A DNA stretch of 64,000 nucleotides, from assembly GCF_900105585.1 (NCBI RefSeq), contig NZ_FNRT01000002.1:1612001-1676000 (forward strand), given 5' to 3'. This stretch comes from Nocardioides exalbidus. Lineage in GTDB: Bacteria; Actinomycetota; Actinomycetes; Propionibacteriales; Nocardioidaceae. The translations under genes were made by a program, and so were the position numbers. The first letter of the stretch is position 1. Each line of letters begins with the position of its first letter. The notes below the pieces were generated by a model. That model worked only from the letters and a program-made list of their open reading frames with translations. It had not been told where the DNA came from and searched no databases. This document shows, piece after piece, positions 16,117-25,460 of the stretch.

Positions 16117-17649
16117 TCACCACGCGGCGGGCTGGTAGTCCTTCAGGAAGCAGCCGTAGATGTCCTCGCCCTGCTCGCCCTGCACGATCGGGTCGTAGAC
16201 GCGCGCCGCGCCGTCGACCAGGTCGAGGGGCGCGTGCCAGCCCTCGGCGGCGATCCGCAGCTTCTCGTGGTGCGGGCGCTCGTCGGTGATCCAGCCGGTG
16301 TCGACGGCGGTCATCAGGATGCTGTCGGTCTCGAACATCTCGCCCGACGAGGTCCGCGTCATCATGTTGAGCGCGGCCTTGGCCATGTTGGTGTGCGGGT
16401 GGCCGGCGCCCTTGTAGCGACGGCCGCCGAACTGCCCCTCCATCGCCGAGACGTTGACGATGTAGGCGCGGCGCGCGCCGTTCTGCACGGCTGCCCGCAG
16501 CGAGGGCCGGAGCCGGGAGTTGATCAGGAACGGCGCGATCGAGTTGCAGAACTGCACCTCGAGGAGCTCCAGGGGGTCGACCTCGTCGAGCACCTGGGTC
16601 CACGAGTTGTTGTCCTGGATGTCGGGGATCAGACCGCCCGCGTCGATGGCCGTGCCGGCCAGGTGAGCATCCAGCGAGGCCCCGCCGGCCTTGAGCGCGA
16701 GGGCGGTGAGCGACGCGGCGTTGTGCGCGGCCAGCGCGTGCTCCTGGGACTCGCCGTCGTGGTGCGCGACCGCCGTCGACGACAGCGCGCCGGCGATCGC
16801 GGCGGGGTGCGCCTCGGAGATCCGGTCGAAGGTGACCATCTCCGGCAGCGCCCGGACGCCGAGGGACTCCGCCGTCGGGAGCGGGGCGTTCTCGCCGTCG
16901 ATCAGGTGGGAGTACGCGCCCGGGAGGCGGCGTACGGTCTGGCAGGCGTTGTTGACGATGATGTCGAGCGGCCCGTCGGCCGCGACGTCGTCGGTGAGCG
17001 AGATGACCTGGGTCGGGTCGCGGAGGTCGATGCCGACGACCTTGAGCCGGTGGATCCAGTCGGCCGAGTCCTCCATCGCGGCGAACCGGCGGACGGCGTC
17101 CTTCGGGAAGCGGGTCGTGATCGTCGTGTGGGCGCCGTCGCGGAGCAGCCGCAGCGCGATGTACATGCCGATCTTCGCGCGGCCCCCGGTGAGCAGCGCG
17201 CGCTTGCCGGTGAGGTCGGTGCGCTGGTCGCGCTTGGCGTGGCTCATCGCCGCGCAGCTCGGGCACAGCCAGTGGTAGAACGCGTCGACCAGCGTGAAGT
17301 CCTGCTTGCAGATGTAGCAGCCGCGCGCGGTGATCAGCTCGCCGGCGAAGGCCCCGGCGGTGTTCGAGACCAGCGGGATGCCGGCCGTCTCGTCATCGAT
17401 CCGCATCGGCGAGCCGGTCGCGGTCCGCGCGATGATGGCGAGGTCGTGCTGGTGCCGCTCCAGGCGGATCTCGGCGCGACGCTGCTTCTTGATCAGCTTG
17501 TACATGGAGGACGCCGCGCGCTTCATGGTGCGGACGTCGTCGTGGTCGGGCGGCAGGTCCGCGACCTGCTGCAGCACCTCGAGCGCGATCGCCAGCTTGT
17601 CGGGGTCGATGCCGCCCAGGTCCGGCTTCTCGGGCTGCTGCTCACTCAC
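16117..17649 (-). CDS. SDR-family oxidoreductase with N-terminal helical region and zinc ribbon
   Basis: 510 residues from ATG at 17649. Residues 1-75 are charged helix; a treble-type zinc site C-x2-C (CYIC) and C-x2-C (CPSC) lies at about 110-131; the Rossmann domain starts with GKRALLTGGRAKIGMYIALRLL (TGGxxxIG cofactor motif). IVNNACQT is the SDR NNA motif. The YxxxK position is altered: GRRYKGAGHPHTNMAKAALNMMTRT carries the lysine in NMAKAAL. A long insertion after NNACQTVRR separates it from classical SDRs. Substrate is unknown; the zinc ribbon suggests a protein or nucleic-acid partner. The gene follows a repeated palindrome and a response-regulator gene. Confidence 0.8.
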   Translation of the reverse strand: MSEQQPEKPDLGGIDPDKLAIALEVLQQVADLPPDHDDVRTMKRAASSMYKLIKKQRRAEIRLERHQHDLAIIARTATGSPMRIDDETAGIPLVSNTAGAFAGELITARGCYICKQDFTLVDAFYHWLCPSCAAMSHAKRDQRTDLTGKRALLTGGRAKIGMYIALRLLRDGAHTTITTRFPKDAVRRFAAMEDSADWIHRLKVVGIDLRDPTQVISLTDDVAADGPLDIIVNNACQTVRRLPGAYSHLIDGENAPLPTAESLGVRALPEMVTFDRISEAHPAAIAGALSSTAVAHHDGESQEHALAAHNAASLTALALKAGGASLDAHLAGTAIDAGGLIPDIQDNNSWTQVLDEVDPLELLEVQFCNSIAPFLINSRLRPSLRAAVQNGARRAYIVNVSAMEGQFGGRRYKGAGHPHTNMAKAALNMMTRTSSGEMFETDSILMTAVDTGWITDERPHHEKLRIAAEGWHAPLDLVDGAARVYDPIVQGEQGEDIYGCFLKDYQPAAW

Positions 17650-17675
17650 CGGAGAAGGGTACGGGCGCCACGGCG

Positions 17676-17695
17676 GTCACCGGATATCCGGTGAC
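17676..17695. terminator. Palindrome GTCACCGGATATCCGGTGAC (copy 1)
   Basis: A perfect 20-bp palindrome lies 4 bp after the stop of the response-regulator gene. The same sequence lies just after the DEAD-box helicase stop at 30301-30334. Its position right after two unrelated genes suggests it works as a transcription terminator or processing site. Confidence 0.6.
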
Positions 17696-17699
17696 TCCC

Positions 17700-18350
17700 T
17701 CAGCCCTCGCGTGCCGGCGAGCCGTTGATCCGGACCCGGTCGGCGCGCATGCCGTGCTCGACGCCCCAGAGCACCGCCTTGGAGCGGGAGTCGACGTCGA
17801 TCTTGCGGTAGGCCGAGCGGATGTAGGACTTGATCGAGTTGAGCGAGAGGAGGGTGCGCTCGGCGATCTCCTGGTTGCTGAGCCCCATCGTGATCAGCGA
17901 GAGGACCTCGGCCTCGCGGGCGGTGAGGCCCTCCTCGCGGCCGGGCCAGTCGCCGCCGACGAGCGCCGAGCGCCCCCGGGAGGGCGAGACCACGGTCTGG
18001 CCGGCGGCGATCGCGTGGAGCGCCTCGACGAGGCGGGCGGCGGGCAGGCTCTTGGAGAGGTAGCCCTTCACGCCGAGCTCGAGGGTGTCGCGGGTCAGCC
18101 ACGGCTGGAAGTTCCACGTGTAGACCGCGACGTGCCGCACGGCCGGGCTGGCGAGGAGCTTCCCGACCGCGGCCCCGTTGCCCTGGCCCATGCCGAAGGT
18201 GTCGTAGAGGGCGACGTCGACGGGTTTCGCGACCTGCCTGCCGGCGACGAGCTCGACCACCTCGACGCGGTTGCTGTAGCTGCGCAGCATCGCATCGAGG
18301 CCGCGGACGACGACCTCGTCGTCGTTGACCAGTGCGACTCGGATCACCAT
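17700..18350 (-). CDS. LuxR/NarL-family response regulator
   Basis: 216 residues from ATG at 18350. The receiver domain (1-120) keeps acidic residues D10-D11, a phosphoacceptor Asp50 (in ALYDTFG), and Lys100. The LuxR-type helix-turn-helix is at about 142-205 (LTAREAEVLSLITMGLSNQEIAERTLLSLNSIKSYIRSAYRKI). The second turn of the receiver is shortened and the usual hydrophobic-DxxMP motif is replaced by YDTFGMG. No histidine kinase is nearby, so it is an orphan. It diverges from the ABC transporter operon with a 61-bp spacer and probably controls it. Confidence 0.85.
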   Translation of the reverse strand: MVIRVALVNDDEVVVRGLDAMLRSYSNRVEVVELVAGRQVAKPVDVALYDTFGMGQGNGAAVGKLLASPAVRHVAVYTWNFQPWLTRDTLELGVKGYLSKSLPAARLVEALHAIAAGQTVVSPSRGRSALVGGDWPGREEGLTAREAEVLSLITMGLSNQEIAERTLLSLNSIKSYIRSAYRKIDVDSRSKAVLWGVEHGMRADRVRINGSPAREG

Positions 18351-18357
18351 GCGCTCA

Positions 18358-18382
18358 ACGTACTGCTACTTATGTATGTTGA
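18358..18382 (+). promoter_or_regulatory. AT-rich divergent promoter of the ABC operon
   Basis: The only AT-rich stretch of the spacer contains CTACTTATGTATGTTGAAG. TATGTA (18371-18376) is a possible -10 box for the plus-strand operon. Confidence 0.35.
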
Positions 18383-18411
18383 AGCCCTTGTACGGACAGA
18401 AGGGCGACGGG

Positions 18412-19311
18412 GTGCGGCTGAGCCGTTCAGAGCAGGGTGCGACGGTCGAGGAGACCCGCACGGGGGGCCTCGGCATCCGGTGCGAGGGCGTCGTCCACCT
18501 CTACAAGACCTTCGGCGGCCACGACGTGGTCGCGCTGCGCGGCGTCGACCTCACGATCCGGCCGGGTGAGCGCGTCGCGTTCCTCGGACCCAGCGGATCG
18601 GGCAAGTCGACGCTCCTCGCACTGCTCGGCGGGATCCAGAAGCCGAGCGCCGGCAGGATCTACCTCGGCGACGAGGAGGTCTCCCGGATGGGCGAGCGCT
18701 TCCTCGCCCGGATCCGCTCGCGCCAGGTCTCCACGATGCTCCAGGGCGCCACCCGCAACCTCCTGCCCTACGCCACCGCCCGGCAGAACATCGCCTTCGC
18801 CCGGCTCTCCCTCTCCGCGGGCGAGCGCGGCGACGCGATCCCCGACGTCGAGCTGCTCGACCGCGTCGGGCTGAGCGACCAGTCCGACCAGGTCGTCTCG
18901 ACGATGTCGGGCGGCCAGCGCCAGCGCCTCGCGCTCGCGTGCGCCGTGTCGACCGCGCCGCGCCTGCTGCTCGCCGACGAGCCGACCAGCCAGCTCAGCC
19001 ACGCCGACCGCGACCACGTGCTCCACCTGATCCACTCGCTCGGCGACGACTTCGGCACCACGATCGTCGTGGTCACCCACCAGCCCGAGGTCGCCGCGAC
19101 CTTCCCGCGCACGGTGACCATGAAGGGCGGCCGCGTCGGGGCCGAGGGCCACGGCGGGTCGGAGTACGCCGTGGTGGGCGAGGACGGCGTCCTCCACCTG
19201 CCCGGCCACATCGCCGCCGAGTGGCCTCCCGGCACGCTGGTGCGGTTCGAGGACGACGAGCAGGGTCGGATCATCGTGACCCGCGCGAGCAGCGAAGGAT
19301 CCCAGAAGTGA
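18412..19311 (+). CDS. ABC transporter ATP-binding protein (LolD/MacB type)
   Basis: 299 residues from GTG at 18412, chosen because AGAAGGG sits 7 bp upstream; ATG at 18376 is an alternative. Walker A is GPSGSGKST, the signature MSGGQRQR, and Walker B LLLADEPT followed by SQLS in place of the usual SALD. The H-loop is VVTHQPE. After the core, a C-terminal extension of about 60 residues (from EYAVVGEDG to RASSEGSQK) reads like a small beta domain. It belongs with a second ATPase and two FtsX-type permeases, all on one transcript. Such MacB-like systems move lipids, peptides or antibiotics out, or work mechanically on the envelope. Confidence 0.92.
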   Translation: MRLSRSEQGATVEETRTGGLGIRCEGVVHLYKTFGGHDVVALRGVDLTIRPGERVAFLGPSGSGKSTLLALLGGIQKPSAGRIYLGDEEVSRMGERFLARIRSRQVSTMLQGATRNLLPYATARQNIAFARLSLSAGERGDAIPDVELLDRVGLSDQSDQVVSTMSGGQRQRLALACAVSTAPRLLLADEPTSQLSHADRDHVLHLIHSLGDDFGTTIVVVTHQPEVAATFPRTVTMKGGRVGAEGHGGSEYAVVGEDGVLHLPGHIAAEWPPGTLVRFEDDEQGRIIVTRASSEGSQK

Positions 19312-19982
19312 CGACCCTCGGCGGCTTCAGCGGTCGCGACCACGTCGGCGGTCTCGCGCTCGAGGGCATCACCTACGTCGCCGGGCGCACGCTGCTCGAC
19401 GACGTCAGCGTCTCGTTCCCGGCGGGCAAGGTGACCGCCCTGTCCGGGCCCAGTGGCTCGGGCAAGACCACGCTGCTCTCGATCGCCGGTGGTCTGCTGC
19501 AGGCGACGTCGGGCACCGCGGTGCTCGACGGGCAGGACATGTGGACCGGCAGCGGCGACCCGCGTCCCGAGGTCGCGTTCGTCCTCCAGGTCTACGGCCT
19601 CGTCCCGATCCTGTCCGCGCGCGAGAACGTCTCCATCGCGCTGCGCGCCCGCGGCACGTCGCCTGCCGACGCCGACGAGGCCGCCGAGGCCGCGCTCGCC
19701 CGCTTCGGCATCGCCGACCTCGGCGAGCGCCAGGTCGAGGAGCTCTCCGGCGGCCAGATGCAGCGCGTCGCCTGCGCGCGCGGCTTCGTGGTCGGTGCCG
19801 ACGTGCTGCTCGCCGACGAGCCCACCTCCGAGCTCGACGAGGGCAACCGCGGTGTCGTGCTCGCCGAGCTCCGCGAGGAGGCGGCCCGCGGCGCGGTCGT
19901 CGTCGTGGCCACCCACGACCCCGCCGTCGTCGACGCCTGCGACCTCCACATCGCGCTCGACGAGGGGCGCGTCGTCCGGTGA
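19308..19982 (+). CDS. ABC transporter ATP-binding protein, second subunit
   Basis: 224 residues from GTG at 19308, overlapping the first ATPase by 4 bp. Walker A is GPSGSGKTT, signature LSGGQMQR, Walker B VLLADEPTSELD, and H-loop ATHDP; all are intact. The Q-loop reads LQVYGLVP rather than the common FQ..NLLP. Having two different ATPases before two permeases suggests a heteromeric transporter in which each permease or each nucleotide site is specialised. Confidence 0.92.
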   Translation: MTTLGGFSGRDHVGGLALEGITYVAGRTLLDDVSVSFPAGKVTALSGPSGSGKTTLLSIAGGLLQATSGTAVLDGQDMWTGSGDPRPEVAFVLQVYGLVPILSARENVSIALRARGTSPADADEAAEAALARFGIADLGERQVEELSGGQMQRVACARGFVVGADVLLADEPTSELDEGNRGVVLAELREEAARGAVVVVATHDPAVVDACDLHIALDEGRVVR

Positions 19983-19989
19983 GCGTGCC

Positions 19990-22371
19990 GTGAGCCGTGT
20001 CCTCCGCGGCATCTGGAGCCGGAGGGGCGCCCTGACGACCCTGGTCCTGATGACCCTCGTCGTCGTGGCCGGTGCCGTGACCGTCCTCCAGTTCGCCGAC
20101 GCGGCCGGCACGTCCCGCTGGCTGGCCGCGCCCCTGCTCCTGCTCGGCGCGGTCGCCGTCCCCAGCATCGGCGCCGAGCTCGCCGCCGCCCGGCGCGAGG
20201 AGATCGGCCTGGCCCGGCTGCGCGGCATCCACGGCCTGCGGCTGTGGCGCTTCCTTCTGGTCGAGCCCTTGCTCGCGATCGTGGTCGGTACGGCGCTGGG
20301 GCTCGCGCTGGGTGCCATCGGCACCGTCCTCGCCTCCCGCCGGTGGCTCGACGACGCGGCGCCGGCGCTCGAGCAGCCCGCCGTCCTCACCGCGCTCGCC
20401 ATCGCGGGAGCCGGGCTGGTCATCGTCGGCCTGTCCGCCGCCGCGGCGCTGCGCGAGCCGCTGGCCGTCCAGGTGGCGGCCCGTCGCCGGCCGCGGCGGG
20501 CGACCACGCTGGCCATCTTCCTGAGCGTGCTGGTGCTCGTCGGCGCCGGCGTGGCGGCGTACCGGAGCCGGCAGACCGCGGGCGACCCCGACCTCGTCGT
20601 GCTCCTCGGCCCCGCGCTCGTCGGCCTCGCGCTGGGCCAGGTCGCCATCTGGGTCGTCCGGATCGCGGCGCGCGTCCTCACCCCGACCACCGAGCGCCGC
20701 GGGCTCGGCGCCTTCCTCGCCGCTCGCCGCCTCGCCCGTGCCGACGACCTCGTCACCCCGATCCGGCTCGTCGTCGCGGCGGCGGTGGTCGGTTCGCTCG
20801 CGCTCAGCGGTGCGGTCGCGGTCAGCGGCTGGACCGGCGAGCAGGCGGCCGTCGACGTCCCGGGCGCGCGCACGATCGACGCGACCCCGCTCGGCGCGAT
20901 GGGCGCGCTCGAGCTCACCGAGCGCGCCGACCCGGAGGGCGAGCACCTGATCGCCACCGCGATCGTGCCCAACGAGGCGCGTCTGGCCGAGCGCCGTGCC
21001 TACGTCGACGCCGGCCGGTGGGACGCGGTCGTCGGCGACTTCTACGACGGCACGCCCGCGCGTGCGGGCTCCGACGCGATCGACGACCTGCGCACCGACG
21101 TCCGCCCGGTGCAGGTCACGGGCAACCGGCTCACCGTCGACGCCACCGCGCTGGAGCTCCCGCCGGTGCAGGTCTTCACCGACCGCGACGGCACGCAGGT
21201 CCGCTCCCGCCGCGCGGGCGGGTTCGTCGTCAACGTCTCCTACGTCACCAGCACCAACGCCACCGGCACGGCCAGCGTGACGGTCCGGCTGCCGCGCGAG
21301 GGCACGCAGGTCACCGGCTCGACCAGGGTCCGGGACTGCCGCGACGGGTGCGCGATCACCGGCCTCGAGGTGTCGCGCGACCTGAGCGGCGTCTACAGCA
21401 TCGAGCGCTTCCGGGTGCTCGCCTCGCGCATCCTCTTCAGCGACCACGACCTCACCGACGACGTGTGGGTGCCCGACCCGAGCTCGATCGACGCCGCCCT
21501 CGGCGACCGCTTCCTCAACCCGGACCAGATCGACCGCGACTTCCTCGTCAACCTGCCCGAGGGCCTGCGCCTCTCGCTGCTGCCCAACAGCAGCCTGCGC
21601 CTGCTCGACACCGCGCTCGAGGAGCCGGTCCCAGCCCTCGCGACGACGGAGACCCAGGCGCTCGAGGAGGGCGCGGAGATCCCGGTGCTCGACCTCGGCG
21701 GCGACGACCGCACCCCCGACGTCGTCGGCGTGGGGGACGTCCTCCCGCTCGTCGGCTCGGTCGGCGTGGTCAGCGACATCGGCACCTCGGCCGCCGGCTC
21801 GGACCGGACCGTGCCCTCCGCCGAGGTCCAGATCGTCGCCGCGGCCGGCACGCCGGCTTCCATGCTCGACGACGTCGCGTCCGCCACCGACGCGAGGTGG
21901 CGCACGTTCGAGTCGGTGCGCGGCAGCCTCGGCGAGCGCTTCGGCGGCGCGCAGTCGGTGGCGTACGCCCTGACCGCCCTCGCCTGCGCGCTCGTCGCCC
22001 TGCTCGCCCTCGGCGCCGGCGTGGCGCGACACCTGCGTGACTACCGCCGCGACGTCGCCTCGCTGCGTGTCCTCGGCGTCTCCGTCGGCACCGTTCGGCG
22101 GGCCGGTCGCGCCGAGCTGGTCAGCCTGACGGTGCTCGTGCTCGCCGGCGTCATCGCCGGGGGGTGGCTCGCGGTCGACCTCCTGCTGGGCGGTCTGCCC
22201 CTGCTCGACGTCCCGGTCGCCGGGCTCCCGCTCGACACGGCTCCGCGCGCCTGGCCGCTCGCGATCCCGGCGGTCGTCGCGGCCGTCGCCGTCGTGCTGG
22301 TCGGCGGCCGCGCCCGGGCCGTGCGCTCCACGGCCACCCGACCCAGCATCCTGCGGGAGGAGGAGGGCTAG
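19990..22371 (+). CDS. FtsX-like ABC permease 1
   Basis: 793 residues from GTG at 19990, 7 bp after the ATPase gene. It shows the ten-helix layout of long FtsX/MacB permeases: a first helix at about 15-35, a cluster of helices at 45-300 including the cytoplasmic RREEIGLARLRGIHG coupling segment, a large extracytoplasmic domain at about 300-650, and three helices at the end with DYRRDVASLRVLGVSVGTVRRAGR as the second coupling loop. The outer domain is rich in Asp/Thr/Val and has one CRDGC pair that may form a disulphide. Substrate unknown. Confidence 0.9.
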   Translation: MSRVLRGIWSRRGALTTLVLMTLVVVAGAVTVLQFADAAGTSRWLAAPLLLLGAVAVPSIGAELAAARREEIGLARLRGIHGLRLWRFLLVEPLLAIVVGTALGLALGAIGTVLASRRWLDDAAPALEQPAVLTALAIAGAGLVIVGLSAAAALREPLAVQVAARRRPRRATTLAIFLSVLVLVGAGVAAYRSRQTAGDPDLVVLLGPALVGLALGQVAIWVVRIAARVLTPTTERRGLGAFLAARRLARADDLVTPIRLVVAAAVVGSLALSGAVAVSGWTGEQAAVDVPGARTIDATPLGAMGALELTERADPEGEHLIATAIVPNEARLAERRAYVDAGRWDAVVGDFYDGTPARAGSDAIDDLRTDVRPVQVTGNRLTVDATALELPPVQVFTDRDGTQVRSRRAGGFVVNVSYVTSTNATGTASVTVRLPREGTQVTGSTRVRDCRDGCAITGLEVSRDLSGVYSIERFRVLASRILFSDHDLTDDVWVPDPSSIDAALGDRFLNPDQIDRDFLVNLPEGLRLSLLPNSSLRLLDTALEEPVPALATTETQALEEGAEIPVLDLGGDDRTPDVVGVGDVLPLVGSVGVVSDIGTSAAGSDRTVPSAEVQIVAAAGTPASMLDDVASATDARWRTFESVRGSLGERFGGAQSVAYALTALACALVALLALGAGVARHLRDYRRDVASLRVLGVSVGTVRRAGRAELVSLTVLVLAGVIAGGWLAVDLLLGGLPLLDVPVAGLPLDTAPRAWPLAIPAVVAAVAVVLVGGRARAVRSTATRPSILREEEG

Positions 22372-22373
22372 TG

Positions 22374-25300
22374 GTGCAGATGCTCGGTGCCATCCTCCGC
22401 GGGCTGCGCGCCCGCGCCCTGCTGTCCTCGGGCTCGGTCCTGCTGACCGCGCTGGCCATCGGCTCGGCCGTGCTCGGCCCGGTGTTCGCCGCCGCGGTGA
22501 CCAACTCCTACGTCGTGACCCGCCTCAACGAGGCGCCCGCCGGCCTCACCGGGACCAGCCGGGTCTTCACGCCCGGCGGCGCGATGAGCACCGCCGAGGC
22601 GACCGAGGACGCCGTCGCCGCGACCACCTCGCTCAACCAGGGTCCGTGGGGCGACACGGTCGCGACCGTGGAGTCCGAGCGCTTCATGGCCCTGCGCGGA
22701 GCCGTGCGCTTCTGGGCGCGCGACGGTGCGTGCGACGTCCTCGAGGTCACCGGCCGGTGCCCGGAGAAGCCCGGCGAGGTGCTGCTCCTCGCGAAGTCGG
22801 CCGAGCGGGCCGGGGCGAGCATCGGGGAGCCGCTCGACCTGGTCGGCTTCGAGCCCGGGGCGCTGAAGGGGCTGGGCCTGCCCCGGCCGCCGCTGCGCAC
22901 CGTCACGGTCGTCGGCACCTACACGACCCCCAGGACCGACGACCACTGGCTGGTGCCCAGTCGGCTCACGGTGACCAACGAGGCGACCAGCGACAGGGGA
23001 GGCGGCTACGCGCCCTACTTCCCCGGCCCGATCTTCACCACGCCCGAGACGATCGAGCAGCTCGGCGACTGGACGGTGCGCGTCGACACGTTCCTCGACG
23101 TGCCGCCCGACGTCACGCCTGCCGACCTCGCTGTCGCTGCCCGCTCCGCCGCCGCGATCCCGGCCGACACGACGCTCGACGTCGAGGGCGGCACCCTGAC
23201 CGACGACGGCACCAACGACCTCGGTGCGGTCGTGCAGGAGGTCGAGGACCAGCAGGCCACCGCCCGCAGCTCGATCGCGCCGGCGGTGCTGTCCCTCGTC
23301 CTCGTCGCGCTGGCCCTGCTCATGCGGCTGCTCAACGCCGCCAGCGAGCTGCGGGTGCCCGAGCTCGCCCTGGCCTCGCTGCGTGGCGTGACCTCGCGCC
23401 GGCTGTGGGGCCTCGGCCTCGCCGAGCCGGTCACGCTGCTCCTGCTCGCGACCCCGATCGGGGCCGGCCTCGGCGTTGGCTTCTCGCTCCTGCTCGTCCG
23501 CCAGTGGCTGGTGCCGGGCCTGCCGCTGCCGCTCCCGGCGGCGAGCTGGATCGCCGCCGCGCTGGTGCTGGTGTCGGCCTTCGCCGTCGCGTGCGTCGCG
23601 GTCGGCCTGGTGGTGCGCGAGTCGCTGGCCTCCCAGCTCGCCGGCGTCCGACGCCCCGTGGCCGCGCGCCGCTGGTCCGTGGTCGCGCAGCTGACGCTCG
23701 TCGCGCTGGCCGCGGCGATCCTGGTCAGCAAGCTCTCCGACGCCGGGCAGGGCGACCCCGACGTCACCGACCTGCTGCTGCCCGTGCTGCTGGCCGTGGT
23801 CGCCGGGCTCGGCGCCACCCGCCTCACCTCCGCGCTCGCCACGTGGTGGACCCGTCGCTCGCGCGGCCGGTCGCTCAGCGGCTTCGTGTCGTCGCGGGCG
23901 CTCTCCCGGCGCCAGGAGGGCACGCTGGTGATCCTGCCGATCACCGCCGCCATCGCCGTCGCCGTCTTCGGCGCCGGCGTCTACTCCTCGGCCGCCGACT
24001 GGCGCACCAGCGTCGCCGCGACGATCTCGCCGGCCGACACGACGTGGCACTCGCCGGTGAGCTTCGCCGAGACGCTCGAGCTCACGAGGCGCATCGACCC
24101 CGAGGGCCAGTGGGTGATGGCCGCCGGCTCGGTGCTCAACCCCGGCGCGAACTTCTCGGTGGTCGACAGCAGCCGGCTCGCGACCGTGGCGACCTGGCCG
24201 CCGACCTGGAGCCCGGGCCTGGACGTCGACCAGGTGGTCGCCGCGATCAAGCCGCCCGGCACCGTGCCGACCTTCGCCGGCCGGCGGATCTCCGTCACCG
24301 TCGACAACCAGGTCGCGTCCGACGGCCCGCTCGCCCTCGAGGTGCGCTTCGGCCGACGCGACGGCATCCCGCTGAAGGTCTACCTCGGTCCCTACGACCG
24401 CGGCGAGTCGACGAGCTCGGCCAAGGTGCCCTGGTGCGGCGACGTGCCGTGCCCGATCGAGGGGATGACCCTCGGTGGCGGCGCCGGCACCAACACCGCC
24501 ATGTCGGGGACCGCCACGATCACCGCGATCGACGCCGACGGCGAGCCCGTGCCCGGGGTCCTGGGCGACGCCGACTGGGTCGCCACCCCCGACCCGGCCG
24601 TGCGCAGCGCGATCACCGGGCTGGAGGTGACCGACACCGGCATCGACCTCGACCTCGACACCGGCGACTCGGTCGGCATGGCCCGGCTCACCGCCGGTGG
24701 CATCGTCGAGCGCCGACCGGCTCTCGAGGGACCGAAGGTGCGACAGACCGCGCTCGCCAAGCTCGACGAGGGCTTCGGCCTGATCCGGGTCGACCCGGTC
24801 GGCCGGGTGGAGGGCATGCCGTTCGTCGGTCCGTCCGGCCTGCTCGTCGACTACTCGTCCTTCATCACCGACCGCCCGGTCTACGACAGCAACCTCGACA
24901 CGCGCGTCCTCCAGCGCGCCGGCGCGCCCGCCGAGATCACCGACGCGCTGTCGGCGGCCGGGCTGAGCATCGAGTCGACGCTCGCGGGGGAGCGGCAGGT
25001 GCTCGACCAGACGGCGTACGCCCTCGCGCTGCGGCTCTACGGGGTCGTCGCCGCCCTCGTGCTGGTGATGGCGCTGGCCGGCCTGTTCGTCAGCGCGGCG
25101 GTCCAGCTCCCGGCCCGCCGGCGGGACGCCGCGGCGCTCCGCGTGGTCGGCGTGCCCCGCGCATCGGTGATGGTCGCCGTGGTGCGCGAGCTCGCCGTCG
25201 TGCTCGGCAGTGCCGCGATCGCCGGCATCCTGGCCGGCTCGCTGGCGCAGTACGTCGTCCTCCGCACCATCACGCTCGGCTATGCCGAGGGCCTGGCGAC

Positions 25301-25448
25301 CCCTGCGCTGGTGGCCACCATCTCGCCGGTGCGCCTGGTCGTCCTCGCCCTGCTCGCAGCCGCGGTGTTCGGCGCGGTGGCGCTGGTCAGCGCGTCGATG
25401 ACGGTGCGCGGTGCCCGCGGCTCGACGCTGCGGGAGTCGGCCCGCTGA
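22374..25448 (+). CDS. FtsX-like ABC permease 2
   Basis: About 1024 residues from GTG at 22374; GGAGGAGGAG lies 7 bp upstream, and GTG 22371 or ATG 22380 are alternatives. One helix near the N-terminus is followed by an extracytoplasmic domain (about 45-290), a block of helices (300-600), a second outer domain (610-880, with a PWCGDVPCP pair that may form a disulphide) and three C-terminal helices around LPARRRDAAALRVVGVPRAS. Two outer domains make it larger than its partner. It is the last gene of the export operon. Confidence 0.9.
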   Translation: MQMLGAILRGLRARALLSSGSVLLTALAIGSAVLGPVFAAAVTNSYVVTRLNEAPAGLTGTSRVFTPGGAMSTAEATEDAVAATTSLNQGPWGDTVATVESERFMALRGAVRFWARDGACDVLEVTGRCPEKPGEVLLLAKSAERAGASIGEPLDLVGFEPGALKGLGLPRPPLRTVTVVGTYTTPRTDDHWLVPSRLTVTNEATSDRGGGYAPYFPGPIFTTPETIEQLGDWTVRVDTFLDVPPDVTPADLAVAARSAAAIPADTTLDVEGGTLTDDGTNDLGAVVQEVEDQQATARSSIAPAVLSLVLVALALLMRLLNAASELRVPELALASLRGVTSRRLWGLGLAEPVTLLLLATPIGAGLGVGFSLLLVRQWLVPGLPLPLPAASWIAAALVLVSAFAVACVAVGLVVRESLASQLAGVRRPVAARRWSVVAQLTLVALAAAILVSKLSDAGQGDPDVTDLLLPVLLAVVAGLGATRLTSALATWWTRRSRGRSLSGFVSSRALSRRQEGTLVILPITAAIAVAVFGAGVYSSAADWRTSVAATISPADTTWHSPVSFAETLELTRRIDPEGQWVMAAGSVLNPGANFSVVDSSRLATVATWPPTWSPGLDVDQVVAAIKPPGTVPTFAGRRISVTVDNQVASDGPLALEVRFGRRDGIPLKVYLGPYDRGESTSSAKVPWCGDVPCPIEGMTLGGGAGTNTAMSGTATITAIDADGEPVPGVLGDADWVATPDPAVRSAITGLEVTDTGIDLDLDTGDSVGMARLTAGGIVERRPALEGPKVRQTALAKLDEGFGLIRVDPVGRVEGMPFVGPSGLLVDYSSFITDRPVYDSNLDTRVLQRAGAPAEITDALSAAGLSIESTLAGERQVLDQTAYALALRLYGVVAALVLVMALAGLFVSAAVQLPARRRDAAALRVVGVPRASVMVAVVRELAVVLGSAAIAGILAGSLAQYVVLRTITLGYAEGLATPALVATISPVRLVVLALLAAAVFGAVALVSASMTVRGARGSTLRESAR

Positions 25449-25460
25449 CGCTCGCCCGCG

